A stretch of 64,000 nt of DNA from Sequoia sempervirens (GCA_007258455.2 VDFB02115076.1:124001-188000), one strand, 5' to 3'; positions 43,800 through 55,090 are shown, numbered from the stretch's first letter. Notes: generated by a model from the sequence alone, not told the origin. Numbers and translations: made by a program.

Positions 43800-44690
43800 G
43801 AGGTCAATTTAGGGACTAAACTGGCACCAAAAAAGGTATACATTGGAAAGAAAATAATCCTGACAATTCGAAGAATGTTGATTGCACTATTGAGAAAATA
43901 TAAACATGTGTTTGCATGGTCTTATGAAGATCTCAAAGAATATAGGGAAGATTTGTTTCAACATGAAATCTCGTTGAAGCTAGAAGCAAAGCCATTTAGG
44001 CAAAGACAAAGACCTATCAACCCAACATTGGAACCAAAAATGCAGGAGGAATTGGTAAAGCTTAGAGATGGGGGTATTATCAAACCAATCAGGCATTCAA
44101 CATGGGTTTCAAACCTGGTTCTTGTGATGAAGAAGAATGAGGATATCAGATTAGGTGTGGACTTCAGAAATCTAAATGTGGCATCTCTCAAGGATAATTA
44201 TCCTCTACCTAATATGGAGGTTGTACTACATAAAGTAATAGGGTGTGAGTTGCTATCTCTGATGGATGGGTTCTCTGGTTACAACCAGGTCAAAGTCAAG
44301 GAATCTGAACAGTACAAGACAACTTTTACAACCCCATGGGAAACATATGTTTATGTGAGAATTCCATTTGGTCTCACAAATGCAAGTGCAACCTTTCAAA
44401 GAGCTATGGGCATAGCATTTGCAGACTTGATTAATGCTATCATGGAGGTATATCAAGATGACCTTACTGCTTATTCAAAAAGGGTTGAAGATCATGTAGA
44501 ACATTTGGAAAAAATATTTATTAAAGCTTTAGAATATGGTATTAGTATAAACCCTAAAAAATGTCATTTTGCAATCACAGAAGGTAAACTCTTAGGACAT
44601 ATTGTTTCAAAGCAGGGGATTAGAATAGATCCTAAGAGGGTTGAGGCCATAGATAAAGTTCCTATTCCTAAAACTGTCAAGGCCATCTAG
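43800..44690 (+). CDS. Gypsy reverse transcriptase, N-terminal and palm
   Basis: The same open frame continues with FRQRQRPINPTLEPKMQEEL, HSTWVSNLVLVMKKNED, LGVDFRNLN, LLSLMDGFSGYNQVKV (motif A Asp) and IPFGLTNASATFQRAM. It goes on with VYQDDLTAYS (motif C, YQDD), INPKKCHFAI and LGHIVSKQGI. These are all conserved RT blocks of Ty3/gypsy. The frame ends at TAG 44688-44690 inside the thumb region; the following codons SFFGYINFVRRFV continue in the same frame, so the stop is a single-base nonsense change. Confidence 0.9.
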   Translation, partial: EVNLGTKLAPKKVYIGKKIILTIRRMLIALLRKYKHVFAWSYEDLKEYREDLFQHEISLKLEAKPFRQRQRPINPTLEPKMQEELVKLRDGGIIKPIRHSTWVSNLVLVMKKNEDIRLGVDFRNLNVASLKDNYPLPNMEVVLHKVIGCELLSLMDGFSGYNQVKVKESEQYKTTFTTPWETYVYVRIPFGLTNASATFQRAMGIAFADLINAIMEVYQDDLTAYSKRVEDHVEHLEKIFIKALEYGISINPKKCHFAITEGKLLGHIVSKQGIRIDPKRVEAIDKVPIPKTVKAI

Positions 44691-45124
44691 TCATTTTTTG
44701 GATATATCAATTTTGTTAGGAGATTTGTGTCTAATTTTGTTGAAATTGTTAAGCCCATATCAAAGATGTTGAGGAAGGGACAAAAGGTAGATTGGAATGC
44801 AAAAGCATTAGAAGCTTTTATATCAATCAAAAAGGCCATCAAGGAAGCCACTGTCCTTAAGTCTCCATATTTTTCAAAACCCTTTCAAATATTTTCATTT
44901 GCTTTGTTGCATACTATAGTTGTTGTCATGTTACAGAAGAATGAGGAAGGTCATGAGCAGCCTGTATCTTTTTTCAGCAAGTCATTGCAGGGGTTAGAAT
45001 TGAAATATGATATAATGGAGAAACAAGCATTTGCATTGGTGAAAGCCATAAAAGCTTTTAGACCATATCTTGTTGTAGCCAAAGTGATAGCTTATGTCCC
45101 TCATGCAGCTGTTAAGATATTTTG
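44691..45124 (+). pseudogene. Gypsy RNase H, catalytically degenerate
   Basis: Sequence after the RT stop gives FVRRFVSNFVEIVKPI, VDWNAKALEAFISIKKAI, then the RNase H fold: FQIFSFALLHTIVVVMLQK, QPVSFFSKSLQGLELKYDI and MEKQAFALVKAIKAFRPYL. The first catalytic Asp (normally in a TDAS-like position) is absent here (FSFALL), and so is the later Asp (YVPHAAVK instead of a TDH-type sequence). Glu in MEKQAFALV remains. This parallels the loss seen where a second RNase H has taken over. A one-base insertion near 45118 shifts the frame. Confidence 0.8.
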
Positions 45125-46576
45125 ACACAATCAAAGGTAATTGGAAAGAGATGCAGGTGGATTAATAAAATTCAAGAATTTGATATGGAAATACAAATCA
45201 CCAAATTAGTAAGAGGTCAAGGTTTGGCCAAGTTAATGGCAGAAACAAATATTGAAGCAAATCAAATTTGTAATGTAGAAGATGAAGGAAATGAAATTGC
45301 AAGTATTGAGCATACTCCTTGGTATACATACATCATGTATTACCTCGGATACATGAAGTGTCATGAAGGATTAAGTGATAATCAGAGAAGAACCTTGAAG
45401 CTGCAAGCATCAAAATATGTGTTTATGGAAGGTGATTTATTTTGGAAAAACAAGGACAGGATGTTGTTGCTTTGTCTTGATGAGTCACAAGCCAAGCGTG
45501 TTTTGAGAGATATGCATGAAGGGGTTTGTGGAGGCCATTATTCTGCAAAGACAACTGCACATAAGATTCTCAAGGCAGATTATTACAGGCCAAAAGTTTT
45601 TAATGATTCTTTTTCATATGTAAGAAGATGTGAAGTGTGCCAAAATTTCTCAGGGAAAATGAAATATCAGGGAGCTTTACCACTTAGACCTTTGTAGGTT
45701 GAAGCCCCTTTTCATCAGTGGGCAATTGATTTTATTGGGGAAATACAAGAGAAATCAAGTGGAGGACATAAGTGGATCCTGGTAGCCACTGATTACTTCA
45801 CCAAATGGGTAGACGCGGTCCCAACCAAGCAAGCAACAAGTAAAGTTGTGATCAATTTTTTAATGGATAACATTATTACCAGATTTGGTACACCATTAAG
45901 ATTGATTACAGATAATGGGATGTGTTTCCGATCTGATGAGTTTAGAGATTTTTGCAGTACATACGGTATCAATGTTTCTTATGCAGCTCTTTACCATCCA
46001 CAAGCTAATGGTCAGGCAGAGTCCAACAACAAAATTCTTCTGAAGATCATAAGGAGGATGCTAGGTGGCAACAAAAGGGCTTGGGATTAAAAATTGAGGT
46101 TGGCTATGTGGGTTGATAGGATAACTGTGAAAAAGGCAATTGGAAAATCCCCATTTGAATTGGTATATGGAACACAAGCTAGGATGCCTTTACAAAATTT
46201 GTTACCAATTTACAAATTTATCCTTCGGGAAGATATAGATATTCTAGAACCAATGGAGGAAAGAATGGAACAACTGGCAGAGCTTGATGAAGTAAGAAGA
46301 GTAGCTCAAAACCAGATTGTCAAATTGCAGGCACAAATGAAATATTTATTTGATAAAAGGGAAAAAGATAGAAAATTTGAAGAAAATGATCTAGTATTAA
46401 TTTGGAATGCAAGATGTCAAGAGAAGGGAAAACACGGGAAATTTGAAGCTTTGTGGTTGGGACCCTTTGTTGTTGTTGGCAAGAAAGGTGAAGATTCATA
46501 TTATTTGCAAAACATGACTGGTGAAGAACAGGAGTTGCCTGTACATGGGAAATTCTTGAAGCATTTTTTCTCTTGA
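45125..46576 (+). pseudogene. Gypsy integrase
   Basis: After WINKIQEFDMEIQITKLV comes a zinc-binding HHCC region (MHEGVCGGHYSAKTTAHKI, RRCEVCQNFSG). The catalytic core follows with WAIDFIGEI (Asp), LITDNGMCF (Asp) and YHPQANGQAESNNKI (Glu), all three residues present. The C-terminal part reads DLVLIWNARCQEK and FEALWLGPFVVVGK, ending HGKFLKHFFS. Stops at 45695-45697 (TAG) and 46088-46090 (TAA) interrupt an otherwise single frame. No chromodomain is visible at the C-terminus. Confidence 0.9.
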
Positions 46577-46880
46577 GAAATATAGAGGATTAAGGGTTGC
46601 CAGTGCATGGACAACTCTTGACATTCCTCTCAAAAATTTATTTTCCATTCACAGTAGTTTAGGAAATAAAAGGAATAGGAATTTCCAGTACATGGACAAT
46701 CCTGACATTCCTTCTTTCAAAATAATCTTTCCATGTATAGTAGTATAGGGTCATTTTCATCTCCATTTCCATTCATTCCATCATGCTCATTGGTCCATAA
46801 CCTTGAAATTTTGGTCTGCTCACCCAGAAATCTGGATCCTTGCAATGATCTCACAATCATTCATCCCCAGATGGAGCCAC
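46577..46880 (+). other. Gypsy 3' untranslated region
   Basis: About 300 bases between the integrase stop and the 3' LTR. It contains a tandem duplication (CCAGTGCATGGACAA near 46599 and CCAGTACATGGACAA near 46684). The polypurine tract is weak: CCCAGATGGAGCCAC precedes TGTTGG. Confidence 0.6.
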
Positions 46881-48692
46881 TGTTGGAACTGTAAAATTTT
46901 GAAAATTTTATGGCTGTCTATACCCATGAATTTCCAAAGAAGTCCATACCATAAGCACATGAATCCTCTCTTCATAACCTATTTTCCCATATTCTATCAT
47001 GTGGTCCCATAGAATCACTTGTCCCTAAGCATTTGAATGTATAAACCATATCGGTGTAACATGATGCAGGTCTCACCGATCCATAAAGCATTTTATACTA
47101 ACATATGTCTTTTTGTAGTCCATCGGCAGGAGATCAGGATTGTCTTATCAATAAAATTTCATTTGGTAATACACGTCGAGCAGACACAATTTGTAGTTTC
47201 AGCGAAAGAAATATCCTATCGACAAGACAATATGCATCGGGGTGAGTCATATCTAGCCTATTTGTGTCTTACTGATCGAAGACATAGAGACATATCGGTG
47301 AGACAACAATCGTTGGGACAAGTCATAGTGAGCACATATGTGTTTTACTGATGAAGCACAAAGAACTATATCGGCCAGACTTGAGCGGTCGGTGTAACAT
47401 CCCAGAGAATTCATTTAGTCATGCCGATAAAGCAAAGATGGGTTTCGTCGTTGTCATCAGGATGAAGTCATGGAGTCCTGCCAACCCCCTATGTCACAGC
47501 GATAGGATTACATTAGGACTTGACGATATATTTGGACAACATGGATTTGGCGAGACTGGCTTCAGCGGGGAGAGATAGGAAGCTCATGCCGAATGAAGTT
47601 CCATCGGCAAGAAACTATTATGTCTCGGTGATTAGAAAGTAAAGTGCAATAAACATCTCGGTAGGACTTGAGTAGTCGGAGGAATGTTTGTCGACCCCTA
47701 AAGTCACAATGATACTCAGGACTAAAGGCGCAGAGTGTCGAGAAGACTCAAAGCGTCGGTATGACTGCAAGACGTCACAACAGATGTTTAGTGAACGTTT
47801 GAAAAATCCCGAATACAATAGATTGCTGAGTTTTGAATACGAATGGATGCGAATTTTCATATGGCCGATGTATAAATACCCATTTTTGACAGCGAAAAGA
47901 GAGAGATAGAGGGAGCGAGTAAAAAATACATTAGGATACAGAATGTCTTACATTTTTGAGACTATGATGCATGTTTGAAACAATGGATATTTCAATTGAA
48001 TTCATTTGATTTGGTGGCATTTTCTAGTATCAATTGTTTGTTGTGTTAATTGCAAGTATTGTTGAAGTTGTCTCCAAGGTTGATGTATTCTAATTGTTTA
48101 AACTGATATATCAAGGATATTTTTCAGTTTATCAATGCACATTTGTTGTATCTGTATGATTGGATTAATTGGTTCTTTCAAGGAAAGATTAAGTCCTTTT
48201 AGTCAGTCATAGTAATTAGGAAATCTCATTTGGATCATTAAGAAGAACTCAGTAGTCACATCCTTGCATGTTTATACCAGTTATAAACTTAAAATTGTAT
48301 GCCAAACAATTTGAGTATCTGCCAAAAAGAAGTTATTCATTTCATATTATCATTTGACTCTGTACACCCAATAAGGCACTAGTCTGTACCATTCCACTAT
48401 TTAGTTTCATTCATTTTTTCATATGAACACATTAGATTTTGCCTTGATATTTCTTATACAATTTATACCAAAATAAAACTCATTTATCCACTCCCATTTT
48501 CTAGTGTGGGTAAATTGCTTTAGGAAATGAAAAAAGGTCAAGTCTGCTTTATTCAAATAGTTATACCCGCCTAGGTCTAGCAGCACCTAAAGAGAAGAAG
48601 TTTCAAATCATTTGGCCTTGTCTATCACCCTGAAACGTTGTGAGAGCTTGGCAACCTCTCGTGGTTCAAACCTACATTTTTGAGAGCTAACA
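46881..48692 (+). repeat. 3' LTR of the gypsy element
   Basis: 1812 bases, aligned end to end with 38208-40018 with scattered, mostly transition differences. It is followed directly by the target-site copy CCTTA. Confidence 0.95.
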
Positions 48693-48802
48693 CCTTAAAA
48701 AATACACCATAGTGTCACACAAAACCAATTTGATGATAAGCGTGGAGATAACAATAGCAATATTAACTCCTATTGTGGTGCCTGAACCGGAGGCATCTCA
48801 AA

Positions 48803-48821
48803 CTCTAGTGCTCTGATACCA
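48803..48821 (-). other. Primer-binding site of the minus-strand LTR element
   Basis: The minus strand reads TGGTATCAGAGCACTAGAG, a perfect TGGTATCAGAGC initiator tRNA-Met match, directly adjoining the LTR at 48822. Confidence 0.9.
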
Positions 48822-49118
48822 TATTAGAAATATGGGTAGAGAAACACAGAAGCTACAAATTTTTACAAACAAAATGATGTGTGTTTCCTTTTCTTCCACA
48901 CTCAAATACATAACATATATATAGGAGTTTAATCTCCTAAATTATAGGAAACTCCCAAAATAAATTACCTGAATATATTGAGTTGTTTTAACAACTCAGT
49001 ATAAACACACAAACAATACTAACAACTATGGGAATAATATTCCCAATACTCATAATAAATACATGAATTGTCACTTTACCTCACACATTCTAACCTATGT
49101 GAACACTAATTTTCAACA
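48822..49118 (-). repeat. 5' LTR of the minus-strand element
   Basis: 297 bases, pairing with 36363-36659 and followed by the AATTC target-site copy at 49119-49123. Confidence 0.9.
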
Positions 49119-49162
49119 AATTCATGCAAACAAAATGGATGAAACAAAACAGATATCTGTTT

Positions 49163-51430
49163 TGAAAAGCTTAAAAAGCACACTTCAGTAAAATTGGGCA
49201 TAACTTTTGCGTTATTGGTCAAAATTTTGACTTCTTATAGGCGTTGGAAAGTTGATTCAGAGCTCTATGTAATGGATAAGATTATTTTGATAGATTGAGC
49301 ACAAAAAATTAATTATAATCATTTTAAGTTCCTCCTTAAGTTTTAAAATTTTAAATGCTCATAATTCTTGCATACAAAGTCTTTTTTTCATGAATTTTTT
49401 TGGAAATAAACATCCCAAATGACTTGAAACATTAAAGAAGTAATAAATAATTAAAATATATTTTTTTACTAAGGAGAGTAAAAATTTGTATAAATCATCA
49501 TAGAAGGCCTCCTTGTTGTCTTTGATCCTATGTGCACCTTTACCCAAGTTAAACTAGGAGAACATATATATATCCCTCTATCTATTTATTTATCTCTCCC
49601 TCTCTCCCCCTCTCCTTCATTTACCCTCTCTACCTATCTCTCTACTTTTCCCTAACTCTACCTTTATCTATATCTCTCCTCCCTCTCTACCTAGCTCTCT
49701 CCATTTCTCTTCCCCTCTATCTTTTACAAGTTATCTCTCTCTCTCTATGTCTCTCACTCCCTCTCCCTATCCCTCCATGTATCTATTTATATAATCTACA
49801 TTTTCATCAAGTTATCTTCATATCTCTATCTCACTCATAGATACACACACCCTATTTATGCCTCCCTATATCTATCTCTTTGTCTATGTCCCTCTCTCCA
49901 TATCTCTCTCACTATCTCAATTGCTTGTCTCTATCACCTCCTTTCTCTCTCACTCTTTCCTCCTCTATCTATATCTCTCTATCTCTCTCTTTATATCTAT
50001 TTATATCTAATTATCTCTACCTCTCTCTCTTATTCATTCTCTCTCCCTATCCATTTTTATCCATATATTTCTATACCTCTATCTTCCTATCTCTCTATAT
50101 CTCCCTCTACCATTATCTCTCCCTCTTTCCCTCTCCCACTATATATTGATATATCTTTGTATCTCTTCTTCTCTCTCTACCTCTCAACCTATCTCTCTCC
50201 TTTTCTCTACCTCTAGATCTCTCTATCTACACCCTCTCTATATATTTCCCACTCTCCCTCCCTCTATCTCTCCCCCATCTCTCTCTATATATATCTCTAC
50301 CTCTTTATCTATCTCCTTTTCTCTACCTATATCTCTCTATCTAGGGTACTTGGAGAGATAGGTAGGGAGTGGGAGATACTTGAGAGAGAGAGAGGGAGAG
50401 AGGGAGTGGGAGAGAGGGAGTGGGAGAGAGGGAGATACCTAAGATGGATATAGACTTAAGAGTGGTAGAGAGAGAGATAGAGGGAGGGAGGGAGAGAGGG
50501 GGGGAGAGGGAGGGGGGGAGAGGGAGAGATGGAGAGAGAGAGTGTGTGTTATCTAGTTAGGGTGGGAAGGAGACACCTGAGAGAGAGAGAGAGGGAATGG
50601 GAGGGAGAGAGAGACCTAGGAGAGAGGTGGAAAGTGAGTGAGAGAGAGAGAGGCAATGGGAGAGAATTGGGAGGAAGGGAGAGGGAGATGGAGAGTGAGA
50701 GGGAGAGGGAGAGTGAGTGGAAGGGACCAAAGAGAGAGAGGGAGGGAGGGAGGGAGAGATAGAGGGGGGAGAGGGAGAGAGAGAGGGAGAGGGGAAGATG
50801 GAGAGAGAGAGAGGGAGAGGGAGTGGGATGGACCTAAGAGAGAGAGAGGTCTAAAGAGAGATAAAGAGAGAAGGAAGGAGGGAGGGATGGAGAAGTAGAT
50901 AGTTAATTCTAGAGTTCAATAGATAGATAGGGAGATGCCTAAAGAGATAAAAAGAGAGGGATGGAGGGATGGAGGGAAGGAGAAACAAGTGGAGGGATAG
51001 GTCCAAAGCTTAAGGGGAGACATAGTGAAATATAGAGGTAGAGAAAGGGGCATAGAGATATGATGATTTATGAAGATTTTTTCATCTCCTTACTACAAAA
51101 AATATAAATATTTCATTATTGTTAACTTTTTCTAATGTTTCAAGTATTTTGAGATGAGTGTCACAAAAAAATTCATGAAAATGTGACTTTGCATGCAAAA
51201 GTAGTGAGAATTTGATGTTTCAAAAATTTGAAATATGAAGTTAAAATGTTTACAATTAATTTTAATAAATATAGAAACACTACCTAGTCCATTGCGTAGA
51301 GCTCTCAATCACCTTTCCAACACCTATAAAAAATCAAAATTTTGATATGAAACACAAAAGTTATGCCCATTTTACTAAAGGGGTTTTTTAGGTCTTCAAA
51401 ATAGATATCCATTTTGATTTTCAAAACAGA
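49163..51430. repeat. 2.3-kb inverted repeat with pyrimidine/purine core
   Basis: The left arm 49163-49560 and right arm 51060-51430 are reverse complements over many blocks: GGGCATAACTTTTG, CAAAATTTTGA, TATAGGCGTTGGAAAG (TATAGGTGTTGGAAAG), GAGCTCTA, TTTTCATGAATTTTTTTG, ACTTGAAACATTA and ATAAATCATCAT. Between them about 780 bases of CTCT-rich DNA (49565-50345) are followed by about 650 bases of GAGA-rich DNA (50350-51000). The core is thus also self-complementary, with its centre near 50350. The open frames in this core are low-complexity artefacts. Confidence 0.85.
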
Positions 51431-52441
51431 TATCCGTTTTCTTTTTCAAAATGGATATCCATTTCAAATGGATATCCTTTTCTTTTTCAAAATGGATATT
51501 CATTTTGTTTTTCAAAAAAATGGGTTCCCACTTTCCAAAACAGATATATGTTTTGAAAAACACAATGGATATTTGTTTTTTCTAAAAAAATTGCAGCCTT
51601 GGGATTTCGCTCGAGTTTGCCTTGGTTTTTGGCTTGGGATTGCCAAACCTGGAAAGTCAACTTAAAAACGTGTTTACAAAATTTTCTTACTTTTTTGAAG
51701 TTCGCCCTTGTGGCTGACGACTTTTTTTTATCTGAATTTCATGAAATGAAAAGGGTTTATAGAAAAGATTGTCAGCTTTCCACCAATATAAGTTATGCAT
51801 TATTTTGAATTTAATAAATAATTATTATTGGTTTTCTACATACATTACGACTAAAGTCTTGATTGATAGGTTGATTGAAAAACTTCTATAACTTTCAAAC
51901 TACTTAACATTTTTTGAACCTACAAGATGCATCACATTTTATGCTTTGCATATTATAGGATTAAAAAAATGAATTTCATAAAGTTTTGACTAAGTTATGG
52001 TGGTCAGGCACACATGTTTTAATAATTCTGAAATGTTCTAATAAAAAAATCATAACTAATTATTTATATGGAAAAAAATTACAATTTTTTTTTTGGCACA
52101 TCTAGGCATGTGTCCTCTACATATATTTAAAGATTCGGAAAAGATTATTATTTTTTTCTTGTACTTAGGGTGGTCAAACACACACCTACTTCTTATCTTT
52201 TTTTCTAAAAAATTTAGTACCGCTGCATTGAAATTTCAAATTTTCGCAAAACAGATTTACTTTTTCCCAAAAAAGACTAGTAGCCTAGAAACTACATTCA
52301 ATTTGCTACAACTTTTGTTCTTGCATATTTTTCAAATTATGTTGATAACCTATTCAAATTTTTATGTCAAGTTGCGTAACTCTGTTTTTTGAATTTTCAT
52401 CGCCACTTAGAGGCCTAGTTTGGACCCCCATGATCCTGCAC

Positions 52442-53039
52442 TGACTCATTAATCATTCCATACATGAAGCTAATGTAGTGAATATTCTTGTAACACTATT
52501 AGAAGAAACTAATGATTTTGAAAGATCAAGGGATGCTTTCCCAAGCAATTTAATTACAAAAGTTATTTTTATCTTGATTATGTCCAGTTTAAGATTTAGT
52601 TGTTTTCCTAGAGGCATGTCCCAATCTATAATTTTACGAGGGTTAGATTAAATGTGAATATACTAGAGTATTGGCATGCAAAGCTTGGCCAATCTAAGGA
52701 GACATGTGATGATGCATGAAACCAACACAAGCCTCTTTGTGTGGAATTCCCTAATCTCTTGGAATTAAAAAAACAAATGTATTAAATTTGGCTAGATTTG
52801 TGTTTTTTATTTTCAATTGTAGTTATGTAAGATGGTGCAAAAATTTAGAAATGAAAACCTAAATATATTTAGCTTGGTCAACAATTCCCTCTCCTCATTG
52901 ATCATTTATCTCATATTTTAACATTTAGAGGGTTTGTTTAGAAATAAATTTGGATTTCCTTGGATAGGATTAGAAAGGTTATGGGATTTACACTTTGTAA
53001 GTTGGTTATAAAACTCTTTTAGAAGATAACTTGGAAGTT
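52442..53039. other. No gene recognised
   Basis: Downstream of the foldback end, the interrupted copia element should resume, but I could not recognise any copia domain. AT-rich with no usable ORF. Confidence 0.3.
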
Positions 53040-54000
53040 GAAAACTCTAAGCTTTGGAAAATGGTCTATCACCCTAAATGTTGGTCAAGGTTAATGCTTT
53101 CATGTGGTTTGCAACTTTAGATAAATTTCTTCATTAGGATAATCTTTGATAAAAAAAGGGTTGTTGGTCAAAACATATGTATCATCTCCTTCAAGATGCA
53201 AAGTCTAGTAGGTCCATCTTTTAACTTGCCATTTTTCTATTTTTCTTTACCATTCATGGTGTGATTTGTTAGGAATTTTATGGAATAATTTTGAGTCTAT
53301 CAAGGAATATCTTGTGAATTAGTCACGACCTTATTTGAAGTTTAAACCCCTTTAATATTTTTTATGTTATTTTTTCTAGTTTGATCTACTAGAATATTTG
53401 GTAAGGAAAAGAAATATGAGGATTTTTAAAGGTAAAACAAGACATATAAGTCATTTTTTGGGTAGCATAATGGCCAATCTAAAAGAAACAAGCATCAAGT
53501 CTAGATTCAAGAGTATCAACCTTATTCTTGGTAGGAATTTAGAGTTCTAATGACTCTTGTACCTTCTCCTCTTTCAACTCTTCCAATAACAACCCTCAAT
53601 ATTATCAACTTACTCAATTAGAATGTCCTCCTCCAAGCTTCACTAAAATTAATGTTGATGGTGATTCAAAAGTCAGTCCTAGAAATGTTGACATGTGAGG
53701 TGTTTGTTGTTATCATAATGACATAGTTAAGTTTCACTTTGTAGGTAGTCTTGGTGTCAGTTTTAATAATTTTGTTAAGGCTTGGCTATTTTCCAAGGTC
53801 TTTTACATGCTAAGAAAAGGAATTTTACCAATATTATTCTAGAATATGACTCTAAAATCTTGGTTGATCATTTCAAAAGAGTGTCCTCTCACTTCAAGCA
53901 ATGTCAGCTAGATAAATATAAGGAAGAGATCAACATTCTCATTCATAGTCTCAATGTTGTTAAGTGAAACTATACTAGAAGGAAATAAAGTTACTAATTT
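53040..54000 (+). pseudogene. LINE remnant: zf-RVT and RNase H region
   Basis: Broken frames give AFMWFATLDKFLH...LLTCHFSIFLYHSWCDLL, resembling the zinc-binding region after the reverse transcriptase of plant LINEs. At about 53620-54000 comes a clearer RNase H domain (RVT_3 type): PPPSFTKINVDGDSKVSP, GSLGVSFNNFVKA, IFQGLLHAKKRNFTNIILEYDSKIL. The DGDS and EYDS motifs fit the family, with KINVDG as its typical start. Stops and frameshifts abolish function. The piece is consistent with the 3' end of a 5'-truncated LINE insertion. Confidence 0.6.
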
Positions 54001-55090
54001 TTGGCTAAATCATATTCTAATTGGAATGACAATAAATTTGATACTAGAAATGACTAGGATTGCCCTATTTGAGATATGAGTAGATACTTTAGTAATTTTG
54101 TGAATGTTGATTGCAATACCTCTTAGGATTCATGATTCTTATTGTGTTTTTTTTTTTGTGTGTGTAGATTCTTCTTTCGTTATTCCTATTTATTCTACTA
54201 TGGTTAACTTTAGTATTATTATTTTGAAATGATTTTCCAATTGATCCATTTTTTTTAACATAAGGGCAAGCATTATTTTTTATAGTTAGAGCATGTACAA
54301 TCTTTAGGGGAACAAGTGATTATGCCATATCTATGGGGTTTCGAGGTTTCCTTCTCTCTTGTTGATTGTTTATTTTCAATTCATATAGATTTTTTTGTTC
54401 TCTATAATTAGTGTTCCATGAGTCTTTAAGATACATAGACCTACTTTGTAACATTTTTTTTTTAATATACATGTATTGCCTTCATGTTAAAAATTATTTT
54501 ATGGTATACACAAATTATAATGATATATAATTTATATGTTAGTGTCATTAGTCCTAGCTTTATTAAAAAAAACCTTTAAAGTGTGGGCCTTGATCTTTTT
54601 AAGGGTCCCTAATTTGTACTGCATGCAAAGGAAAAAAATAATTTTGAAATCTCATTCGTATGCAACCAAACGACTATACTTGATTTATATATTAATCCTA
54701 GGTGCCAAGGCTCCTTCCTCGACATTCATTTGGGAGCTTCTATCTATATATAGTCATGTTCACTATAGAAGGCACGATGAAAGCACTATACTCACTCTCA
54801 CACTTAAAACACTAATTGCAATTGTTGATATCAATTGATTTGATACCTCTCTATACCAAATTCTTTTGAGCTTCCAATAGTCTACAATTGCTTTGCTTTA
54901 TAATTCAATAAATTTTAGACTTTTTTTTTTTAATATTGATATGTTGGTCATTCATCTTCAAAGGTCAACAAGCCCAATAAAATAATGCTTCAACACATTT
55001 TTTCCCTCTTAAAGACTAAAAAAATCTAGTAAATCTTCTCTAATCTTCCACCACAAATCTAATCAATAAAAAAAAGTGGTATCTTATGAA
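54001..55090. other. No gene recognised
   Basis: AT-rich. A plus-strand open stretch at 54536-54838 and a TATATATAG near 54750 do not add up to a recognisable gene. Confidence 0.35.

Larger units (their letters stand above)
38208..48692 (+). mobile_element. Nested Ty3/gypsy retrotransposon, 10.5 kb
   Basis: LTRs 38208-40018 and 46881-48692 (1811 and 1812 bases, TGTTGGAAC ... GAGAGCTAACA) flank a gag-pol region. The target-site duplication CCTTA is perfect (38203-38207 and 48693-48697). The primer-binding site TGGTGACTCTGCTGGGGA follows the 5' LTR by three bases. The coding region runs gag, protease, an additional RNase H, reverse transcriptase, RNase H and integrase, interrupted by about ten stops and three or four frameshifts. 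About 14 differences in the first ~260 aligned LTR bases show an old, inactive copy. Confidence 0.95.
36363..49118 (-). mobile_element. Minus-strand non-autonomous LTR retrotransposon, interrupted
   Basis: The LTRs at 36363-36659 and 48822-49118 are both exactly 297 bases and differ at roughly 20 positions. A perfect 5-bp target-site duplication AATTC flanks them (36358-36362 and 49119-49123). The primer-binding site (48803-48821, minus strand) touches the LTR, and a purine run (minus strand of 36660-36670, AAGGGGGGGAA) borders the other. Removing the nested gypsy element leaves about 2.3 kb with about 1.7 kb internal DNA. I see no gag or pol there, so it is a TRIM/LARD-like element with a copia-type primer. 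Confidence 0.9.
36185..52441 (+). mobile_element. Foldback element, GTGCARGATCATG family copy C (split by nested LTR elements)
   Basis: The left end GTGCAAGATCATGGGGGTTC at 36185 and the inverted right end (GTGCAGGATCATGGGGGTCC read from 52441 leftwards) are terminal inverted repeats. Both are followed inward by AAGTGGCRATGA. Without the nested LTR element (36363-49118 plus one target-site copy) it is about 3.5 kb. It contains two inverted arms of roughly 400 bases (49163-49560 against 51060-51430) around a pyrimidine-then-purine core. No transposase gene is inside, so it is non-autonomous. Clear target-site duplications were not found. It interrupts a copia gag. Confidence 0.65.

Noticed and set aside
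49880..50898. Open frames rich in Ser/Leu or Arg/Glu/Gly
   Set aside because: These are translations of CT and GA microsatellite DNA with no start context or homology; low-complexity artefacts.
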